Of a stretch of DNA of 64,000 bases, positions 57,130-64,000 are shown in pieces (positions within the stretch are counted from its first letter, which is position 1; each line of letters starts with the position of its first letter). The notes beneath the pieces were generated by a model, which was not told where the DNA came from, did not search any database, and saw nothing but the letters and a program-made list of their open reading frames with translations. This DNA is from Aquatica leii (taxonomy: Eukaryota > Arthropoda > Insecta > Coleoptera > Lampyridae). The position numbers were made by a program, and so were the translations under genes. The stretch is from the NCBI GenBank assembly GCA_035610365.1, contig CM069438.1:49038837-49102836 (forward strand), in the 5' to 3' direction.

Positions 57130-57880
57130 GCCGTTTTGCCTCACATAACCGTTATCTCTGTGCATTTAGGGACTGAAGTTTGTCGCCGAAGAGAAGATTT
57201 CGATGTTGCTCGATTTGTGTTCTAATGGCAGTTTGAGCGGCGAAAACTTTTTTGTCTACTGGGTGGCGGATGCGTTGCACATACCACCGTCTTAAACAGT
57301 TTTTCTCGGTGATCTGGTCGCGAATGTGAAGTGGTGGTTGGAAGCGGATCCGACTTGGATTTCGTTATAGATTTGGTGGCTTTTGTGATGCATCGTTTGA
57401 TAAGTTTAGTGAAATTATCAACCGCGGCTTGAAGTTGTGGGACGTTTTGAGGATGGATGGTGGGTTCGTAGGGTCCATCTACGATTGGAAATTTTGGATG
57501 CTGGCGAGGTCATGCATGAGTCGACCTTTGCGGTTCGTTTTTCTGCTGTATCAGTCTGGATGCTTCTGCGATTAAGGTTTCTTGCAAGAATAGTGCGTGT
57601 TTCTGGCGTTAAAAAATCAGCGTCTAAATCTGCCCAGGTAATGTTATCGTCTTTGGTTCCAAATCGCGATGAGAAGGAGTTCGGCTTTTTTTGTCGTGCT
57701 GCCATTTTATTGGTTGCGAAGAACAGGAGTTGGGCAAGGAATTCCTTGATGAGTGGTGGTGCTCTTCCCTGGTAATCTCTGTGTGGACGTATCTCTGCGT
57801 TTTTGTCTGGGAGCTGTCAAATGGCGGCGACATGGGTGGCGCGGGGACGGTGGACTCGGTTGGTCTCGTCACCTGGGTAA
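57130..57880 (-). pseudogene. Jockey-B endonuclease-RT linker
   Basis: Minus-strand frames read QAAVDNFTKLIKRCITKATK, then REKNCLRRWYVQRIRHPVDK and IRTQIEQHRNLLFGDKLQSL. This basic R(R/K).W...R.P..K segment with following helices is the region just before RT in Jockey elements. Upstream, ITWADLDADFL (about 57630) resembles the W..F...L segment after the endonuclease. The long plus-strand frames at 57437-57885 are shadows. Confidence 0.75.
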
Positions 57881-58083
57881 CCTAGACGGTGGGGCGCGAG
57901 GGGACGCTGAAATGGAATGGAGTTAGTACACAATTATTGTTCATCTGTCACTGCCTTGGAGTGGGCTAGGCATCCCTTGTAGTTGGCTGGATAGTCGTTC
58001 CTACTAGTTGCAGCAAGAAAGTGAAGCTCATCAAGAAAGCAACGCGCACCAGTCCACGCCCTACATGCCCGATAAGAAGAAGC

Positions 58084-58780
58084 ATGGCCTCCGCTAGCCA
58101 GCCAAGACAATCCATCCACCCAGATGGCAGCAAAACACCGGTCTGGATCCCGGAATCATCCAGTGGCGCCCAACAACAACCTCACCTAAAACTGGAAGAA
58201 TCTGTCGACCAAGTACTTAAACAACAACTTCGCAAGATGTTTGCTAACGCACACAACTGCAGAACTTCATTTACGCTTCAGCGGCGACCCTATGGAAGAT
58301 CCTGCAACTTTCATCGCTGCGCTTGAAAAACATTTCTAACTAAATCCAACGACGGGAAGAACAGCAATTGATAACTGTACAACGAACACTGAGAAAAGAA
58401 GCAGCTGTTAACGAAACTGTCTCTGAATTCCTTCATAAGAAACAAAAACTGTAGTGGCGGGATGAACAAATGGAATAGCAGAGCAACACATCCCGATGTT
58501 AAATCCAATATTGCTGCCTCATTTCATCATGATAAAACTGGCAATCCTTATCGAGTTGTTGCCAAAACTGGAGACCGCTATCGAAACCGCCTTAAAGAAA
58601 TTCAGCCTCTCCACCGAAGAAAGTCGAACCAAAACCAGTGACATCTGGAATCCAGACCAACCACGACAAGAAGTTTTAGCTTCACTGAAGTGTCACTACT
58701 GCCCAGAACAACACTTTCACCAAAACTGCCCTGTGCAACATTGGCGGAAACAACCTGACATGAATTTTTAGGTCGCGCCT
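58084..58780 (+). pseudogene. Gypsy-2 Gag
   Basis: The frame from ATG 58084 (MASASQPRQS) is proline- and glutamine-rich and gives LEESVDQVLKQQLRKM. After a frameshift, LRFSGDPMEDPATFIAALEK at about 58270-58330 is the F.G.......FI...E motif of Gypsy Gag. Later, CHYCPEQHFHQNCP at 58691-58732 is a CCHC zinc knuckle (C..C....H....C). Gag packages element RNA. Several frameshifts. Start codon uncertain. Confidence 0.75.
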
Positions 58781-59138
58781 AAGCTACGACTACCACCCAT
58801 TCTAGGACAAAGCATGGTTACAAGAACAAAAGGCGGCGATGGATTATAATCGGCGGTATGTTGCACTTCGGCAGTTCGACACGTAGAACCATCTACTGGG
58901 ATTGACTACGAAAGTCCGACGGCGCGCAGCACTTAAACCAAAACGACGTTACCCACGGTTTCCATCTGGATCAACTTACCCGGTTGTTAGAATTATTTTC
59001 CGGGCACGTTCCAAGCAACAGGGCCACTTACTGCAACTATCAATACGAAGCACGTCATTCGGTTAAAGAAAGATGTTTCTGTTCCAAAATACTCGAAAAT
59101 ACTCGAAAAAGGCCATAATCGCACGATAAGTAGAATCC

Positions 59139-59640
59139 ATGCTAGCCGACGAAATCATCGAAACCTACCGCAGATCCGATTACTGCTCCCCAATAGCGAT
59201 CGTCGGAAAGAAGGATGGGAAATCTCGATTCCGCATTGACTACCGGCGTCTTAATTCAGCAGACGCACGACGAGAGTTCAAACCTTCCCGTGATACCGAA
59301 AAACGCTACGAGATTTGGGGTCGGCAAAGATCTTCTGACACTAGATTTGAAGTGCGAGTACTGACAAGTTCCTCTAGAAGCAGCATCTAAACCCTCTGAC
59401 AGCATTTACATCAACAGACGGAGCCGCGTACCAATTCCGAGTTATGCCGTTTGGATTAAAAAACTAGCGCCATCAAGTTTCCAAAAGTTAATGACGCAAG
59501 AAGGTACCTACTGGGGTACTTGCTTGATTTTTTGTCCTCGTCTACCTAGACGACATTATAATCTATTCGAATTCTTTGGAAGACCATTTCAAATACCTCT
59601 TTATCTGGTTTTAGGAACGACTACAGCAACACTAATCTAA
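59139..59640 (+). pseudogene. Gypsy-2 reverse transcriptase
   Basis: The frame reads EIIETYRRSDYCSPIAIVGK then KDGKSRFRIDYRRLNS, the (S)SPI..V.KKDG..R...DYR.LN blocks. After frame changes come LTLDLK (first Asp block), FRVMPFGLK, FQKLMTQE and VLVYLDDIII, with YLDD at 59543-59554. All main blocks are present in order across at least four frame shifts. Confidence 0.87.
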
Positions 59641-59929
59641 AGCTGGTTCCCGTGGCTGCTACGATGTAGTAATAGCCCCTTTCCAGAACATGTAGAAACT
59701 CTAAACGCCGCTGAAAGGCCATCTACCAGGAAAACAACTCCGACGCTTTCTAGGGCTGCAGTAACTGACTCCAGTGGCTACGTGCCAAACTGCGCACTCG
59801 TCAAAGCACCACTTAACGGAGTTATCAACAAAGTCGAAATTCACGTGGACATCAGCTGCTGAAGAGGCGTTTAAAAACAAAAGACGCCATGTGCTGGCGA
59901 CCCGAGTTTACTAAACCGTTTATTATTCA

Positions 59930-60290
59930 AGCCGATGCCAGCGGAGTCGGCATTGCTGCGAAGTGCTCTACCAAGAAGACCCTAACGGCCGGCGAATAAT
60001 CACCTACACGGATCTGCTGCCTTGGCCTCACGAGCAGCGTTACCACATTAACGAGCAAGAGTGTTTAGCCGTCATTTGGGGCCATCAAGAGGTACCGCTC
60101 ATACCTAGAAGACCGCCGATTTCTGCTCGTAACCGACAGCACAGCGCTCTGGTGGTTGGCATAAAATGAAAGACAGCAAGAGCCAACTGACGCGATGGTC
60201 ACTAATGCTACAGGGAGTACTTGTTCGACATCAAGCACTGACCCGGAGAAACAAACGAACTTCACTGATCCACTTATCTTGAACCCCTAC
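59930..60290 (+). pseudogene. Gypsy-2 RNase H
   Basis: FIIQADASGVGIAA (first Asp), then the open frame at 59963-60169 with RRIITYTDLLPWPHEQRYH and INEQECLAVIWG, where E of QECLAV is the catalytic Glu. Next, FLLVTDSTALWWL-like residues appear in a shifted frame near 60120, and LTRWSLMLQ marks the end region. Confidence 0.82.
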
Positions 60291-60599
60291 TAACCAAGAA
60301 CTTGGAGAAAAAGTGTTCCGCAGTCAATCCTGATGTTGTCTCCCCGAACCAATTTGTCCAGCACGCATATCTCCATTTCCAAACTGACACCTTTGCATTA
60401 AAAAGAGCCCAGTAACTTGACGGAAGCAACATCAAATGCCATGCGTATCTGGGAAGCGTGTCAGAATATGGACCTATCGCTGAAGACGACATGGAGCTCT
60501 ACTAACAGTTTCTCGTGGAACACGGAGCCCTCTACAAAAGACTTGAAGATCGCAACGTATTTAGGTCGTCCTGAATTCCCTGGGTCCAGGAAGCAGTGA

Positions 60600-61500
60600 T
60601 GTTTGTTTCTTACCACGATGCACTCACCACTGGTCATCCTGGCATTGAAGAAACCACGACGGTCGGGCTGCTCAGAGATACTTCTAGACCAACCTGAAAG
60701 CAGGCATACGTAAATACGTAAAGTCTTGTTGGGCCTGCGACGCCTGTAAAACAGGCCCAATTCAAGATTAACGCAACGGTAAGACCCAGACAACCAACAC
60801 TGCCCTAAGAAGTCGTATCAGTCGACTTTATGGGACCTACGTTCCAACTTCCAACAAGAAGTGATGGATTCTCGTCATCACCGACTTATTTAGCAGATGG
60901 GTAGAAGCATATCCGATGGTCCAGAGTACTAGCTACAAACGTTGAAGAACAGAAGTTTTTAGTCAGATTTGGATACTCTAAAAGGTATTCACATCTTCAA
61001 CATGGGATATGATTATCTCCGGCGCTGGGGCTGCGATCACTGGACTACCCCAATTTTTCACCCACAAGCACACCAGTGGAAAGGAGAAATCAAGAGGTGA
61101 AATGGACTCAGGGATCCACCTCCGGGGAGAAGACCCAAAACAATGAGCCAAAGTCCCTTCCGACAATTTTAAGAACACGTAAAACCGCTGCGACAGGAGT
61201 CGCTCCCAGCGAAGCATTATTAGGATAATGGAGTGAGCTAATCAAAAGCGACAAATTAAGAAGTAAGGAACCACGGGGAAGAACGTACCGACAGAATAAA
61301 GAAAACTACACCGGCAAACTCAACATCGCTACTGATCTAGGTAGGCCAACCTACTGTGACCATGCGAAACGCAATTCGAAATCGGACAAATGGTAATTGA
61401 GCAAAGACATCCCACCACAAGACTTGTACATTTCGAACTCCAAAAATGGTCAGGTCCGTTCCCCATTGTTCAAACCGCAGGAACCAACGCATACTGGATC
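60600..61500 (+). pseudogene. Gypsy-2 integrase with C-terminal GPF module
   Basis: YHDALTTGHPGIEET supplies the two His and CWACDACK (about 60729-60752) the two Cys of the zinc site. VDFMGPTFQLPTRSDG and LVITDLFSRWVEAYPMV form the block with the first catalytic Asp. The second Asp and the Glu are not clearly readable. Near 61430-61500 the frame reads LQKWSGPFPIVQTAGTNAYW, the GPF/Y module found at the end of many Gypsy integrases. Broken by many stops. Confidence 0.82.
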
Positions 61501-61607
61501 GACAGAACGGGATCGAAAACATAAATCCATTTCATGACTCCACGTTTAGCTCCTACCGATCAACAAGGGCCAATACCTGATGGAACTGTCTTCAAAGCGG
61601 GGGGACT

Positions 61608-62090
61608 GATACCGCTTCTACCACCTCTGAGGACGGTTCCACCACCACCATCATCAAGAGCGCCGGAGGGCAACTAGCTTTTTTACAAGAAGCGCCCAGA
61701 ACTAGCAGTTAGCGCGGCTACTTGACTCTGTTTCAAGAGAGAGTGCTTTCTTCAGCTCGGGAGTCTTCTTTTAAACCTTCTAATTGTCTTCGGGTGTTGT
61801 AGAGGTGGTAGCGGTAGTCAGGGCGACGGTTTTGATTGACTGGAAGTAGGCGCAGGTAGCGGTGGATCGTCTGGGGAAGTGGCAACGGTAACATCGGGTA
61901 AATTCGCTCTAAGGCATTAATTCTCTCAAGTCTGATTATTCTCAACGAGAGCAAGCAGACGAATATATGAGAAAGTGATTTGAGAAAAGAAGTAGTCTCC
62001 GTATATATAGAAGAAGTGATTGGGCTTCGGTCGAAAGAGGGCGTGTCTTCGATAAAAGAGTAAGGACCGGGAATCAAAGAGGAGATAGCT
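61608..62090 (+). mobile_element. Possible 3' LTR of Gypsy-2
   Basis: It starts TGATACCGC right after a purine tract, as an LTR should. A TATA-like GTATATATAG is at about 62000. No matching 5' LTR or CA end could be fixed, so the extent is a guess. The 114-codon minus frame at 61733-62077 lies within it and shows no known domain. Confidence 0.4.
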
Positions 62091-63626
62091 GGAAACCATG
62101 GTTTGATGATTTCTATGCTCTCTCGGAATTTCCTATTAAAAAAGGATAGAGATTTGGCAATTACCGAAATGTTATCAAAATTTATCCTGTGACTTGTAGT
62201 AAAAATGAGGAGTTCAGCAACCTGCAGACTTAGAAATATGCCTTTTCCTTATACAAGAATTATGTTCTGGAAATGCGAGTAATTACGGAACGACCGGTTT
62301 CACTAATGTAGACTAAACCATGAACAAGGAATTTTGGTATACACCTCAGAGATGAAAGTGTAGAAAAATTTGCTCTGCATTGGGAGAAGGGAAGAATCTG
62401 CGAGATTTTGCTTGTCGAGAGTTGAATATGGGTTTAATACCATTATCTCCAACGAAGAAGTTTTTCTATCTGATCTGTAATTTTGTGAATGTAGGGTTAA
62501 AAAGGCCAATATCGGATTAGATTCGGGAGTAGAAAGGAAATGTCCTTAGGTAATCGAGTACGTGGATGTAGAAGACGATTAATAACTGTATGAATGTCTC
62601 ACGGTCCAAAACCCGGAAAACGTTTTTATCTTAGTATAGATTCCAGCCACGGAAGCCTTTGCTTTTACAACCTTGAACTATTGTTTACGACGGTTCTGTT
62701 ACTAATTCTATATTTTCTGCTTTCTATTCTTGAGGTTTGGTCTCTTACATAATGTAATTTGGATGATGGGCGGAAGAAGAGTAGTTAAGAATCCAATGAA
62801 AACTACTAATCCTATTTAATTCTGCCTCCCTGGATTATTATTCGTTTTTTTCTTATAGAAACACACATTTCTTTGTACAGGTAGACGAATTAGACTTTTT
62901 TTAAATGTTTTTACAACCATGACCAAATTATGTTAGGTTTATTAGAAATATGTACACTTACAAAAAAAGTTTATTTTTTATTTGAAGAAAAAAATAAAAT
63001 ATTTACAGTTTATGTCCTATGTACCAGGTGCGGTAGAATGCCTATCACGATGACACACTTGTATGAATTTATGAGTTTAATCAATCGTTAAACACAGCAA
63101 GAAATTTTTCAAACTTTGATTGATGCCTCCCAACACATTAATAAAATAAAATGATCAATTCATGATGGATGACCGCAGCGACCATAAAGGTTTTGTTTAA
63201 GGACGAACATCCTATGTCTTTTCTTATAACTTCCATATTTATTTATACAATCTATACAACAGTCATAAAAGAATTTTATGTAGCTATCGCTTCAATAAGA
63301 ATTTATATATCTATCACCCTACTTACGTTGAGGAGAACGTGCACTTATGTCACATCACATAAGCGTGAAAGAAAATTCTAAAGGATAAGTAAAATAAATG
63401 ATTTGGATTTTTAGATCGGGAGAACGTCTTCTATGCGATAGATAATGGAGTTTACATTGAAGACTTAGTGTTCTTTTATCCTTTATAGACGTAGCGTTAG
63501 CTTTAGCTTACCTGGATCTATGTATATGTTTTCTTTATTTTAATTTTTAACAACTTTAACTAATATTTTTTCTTTTTTTATAGGTACATTCTACAGATTC
63601 TGTGAATAAGGTAAAACTTTTCTAAA
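62091..63626. other. No recognisable feature
   Basis: Frames of 68-70 codons on either strand have no known motif. No repeat partner seen in the window. Confidence 0.35.
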
Positions 63627-63869
63627 TTAAAACTGTGAGCACTGCAACTGGGAATTTTTCAAACATAGAAAAAAAAAGGATTTCCAATAATATTGAATTC
63701 CTCCGTTTAAAGGACGTGTTCTAATTACTGTCTTCGGCAACCACAGCAATGTATCACTGGTTGTCTTGCGGTAACTTAAGGGCTGCTTCATTACACCCTC
63801 TGGACATTCTGCTATAGCAGACATACCAAAGTTCCCTAAAGCTATACTCTTTTCCAAAATTCTTATCAT
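63627..63869 (-). CDS. Unrecognised open frame running into the assembly gap
   Basis: The minus strand is open from the gap edge to 63627 (about 80 codons), reading MIRILEKSIALGNFGMSAIA near its start and LLWLPKTVIRTRPLNGG further on. Composition is more protein-like than in neighbouring AT-rich DNA, but a second minus frame is also open and I do not recognise either. It may be a chance frame or an exon. Confidence 0.2.
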   Translation of the reverse strand: MIRILEKSIALGNFGMSAIAECPEGVMKQPLSYRKTTSDTLLWLPKTVIRTRPLNGGIQYYWKSFFFLCLKNSQLQCSQF

Positions 63870-63969
63870 NNNNNNNNNNNNNNNNNNNNNNNNNNNNNNN
63901 NNNNNNNNNNNNNNNNNNNNNNNNNNNNNNNNNNNNNNNNNNNNNNNNNNNNNNNNNNNNNNNNNNNNN
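63870..63969. other. Assembly gap of 100 N
   Basis: Exactly 100 N, a conventional filler for a gap of unknown size. The open frames across it are not real continuous sequence. Confidence 0.98.
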
Positions 63970-64000
63970 ACAATTGCGCAATACTTTGAAAGCACTAAAA
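63970..64000. mobile_element. Fragment of a second repeat E copy at the window edge
   Basis: All 31 bases equal 15450-15480 in the same orientation (beginning ACAATTGCGCAATACTTTG). It shows that repeat E is dispersed and that the gap borders it. Confidence 0.75.

Larger units (their letters stand above)
55300..57880 (-). mobile_element. Jockey-clade LINE (Jockey-B), split by inverted repeat B4
   Basis: Minus-strand LINE with linker sequence at 57130-57880, then repeat B4, then the RT active site and C-terminus at 55300-55937. The RT fingers that should lie between SLNAQR (57170) and the FYADD box are absent, so sequence was lost near the B4 insertion. No 5' end or ORF1 is seen. It meets the Gypsy-2 element near 57900. 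Confidence 0.8.
58021..61607 (+). mobile_element. Ty3/Gypsy retrotransposon (Gypsy-2), degraded
   Basis: In plus order: Gag (58084-58780), protease region (58800-59000, not readable), RT (59139-59640), RNase H (59930-60290), integrase (60600-61500) and a purine tract AAAGCGGGGGGA at 61594-61605 before a possible 3' LTR. The 5' LTR is absent, Jockey-B lying immediately upstream. A TGGCGCCCAAC at 58164-58174 equals the start of the Gypsy-1 primer binding site but lies within the Gag-like frame, so its role is unclear. Less AT-rich than its surroundings. Confidence 0.87.

Noticed and set aside
57437-57885. Plus-strand frames of 112 and 64 codons
   Set aside because: Antisense to the Jockey-B linker, which has recognisable motifs.
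63585-63615. Micro-exon candidate: polypyrimidine tract, TATAG acceptor, 27 open bases, then GTAAAA
   Set aside because: Such short splice-like patterns are common by chance in AT-rich DNA and no adjoining exon is seen.
1-64000. CRISPR arrays, operons, riboswitches, bacterial terminators, rRNA genes
   Set aside because: Nothing of the kind was seen; the window is eukaryotic and the tandem repeats are a satellite without spacer structure.

Overview
The window is 64 kb of AT-rich eukaryotic DNA made almost wholly of decayed, nested transposable elements plus one satellite array. The mix (R1-, Jockey- and RTE-type LINEs, Ty3/Gypsy and Copia LTR elements, a Penelope-like element, mariner, piggyBac, pogo-type MITE) and the one cellular-looking coding remnant (a BESS-domain protein tail) point to an insect, probably from heterochromatin. 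No intact gene was found and every coding unit carries stops, frameshifts or truncations. The species cannot be told from the sequence.

Layout. 1-2110: Gypsy pol remnant (RT, RNase H, integrase), followed at 2347 by a primer binding site that continues into 55 nt of antisense tRNA-Lys(CTT). 2938-7733: LTR-like repeats A1 and C1, two Gypsy RT scraps, and the tail of a repeat D copy. 7741-9690: Jockey endonuclease (minus) split by repeat D1. 10460-20770: one R1-clade LINE (minus), from ORF1 to the ORF2 C-terminus, cut by repeats A2, B1, E, B2 and B3. B1, B2 and B3 are one family in one orientation, and each is flanked by a 4-bp target duplication. 20771-25622: mostly unrecognised sequence, a piggyBac transposase scrap, A3 and C2. 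25623-28172: unrecognised except for a foldback at 27571-27709. 28290-33060: mariner, Copia (minus) and an RTE-type LINE (plus), back to back. 34680-44390: a roughly 10-kb tandem array with a 353-361-bp monomer and a 554-557-bp higher-order unit. 45481-48790: repeat A4, then a Penelope-like element with an inverted repeat in its RT region, split by D2. 51470-52790: a LINE ORF1 remnant. 53294-54476: BESS-protein pseudogene whose last codons are interrupted by a pogo/Tigger-like MITE. 55300-57880: Jockey LINE (minus) interrupted by inverted repeat B4. 58021-62090: a second, more complete Gypsy element. A 100-N gap (63870-63969) ends at a sequence identical to part of repeat E.

The genes do not form operons or pathways. 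The relationships are insertional: LTR-like repeats of families A-E sit inside older LINEs, piggyBac, Penelope and one another. A recurring feature is the 7-mer GGCGCCA, at 40-110 bp inside the TG end of four LTR-like families. Its complement starts the primer binding site of the Gypsy element at 2347.
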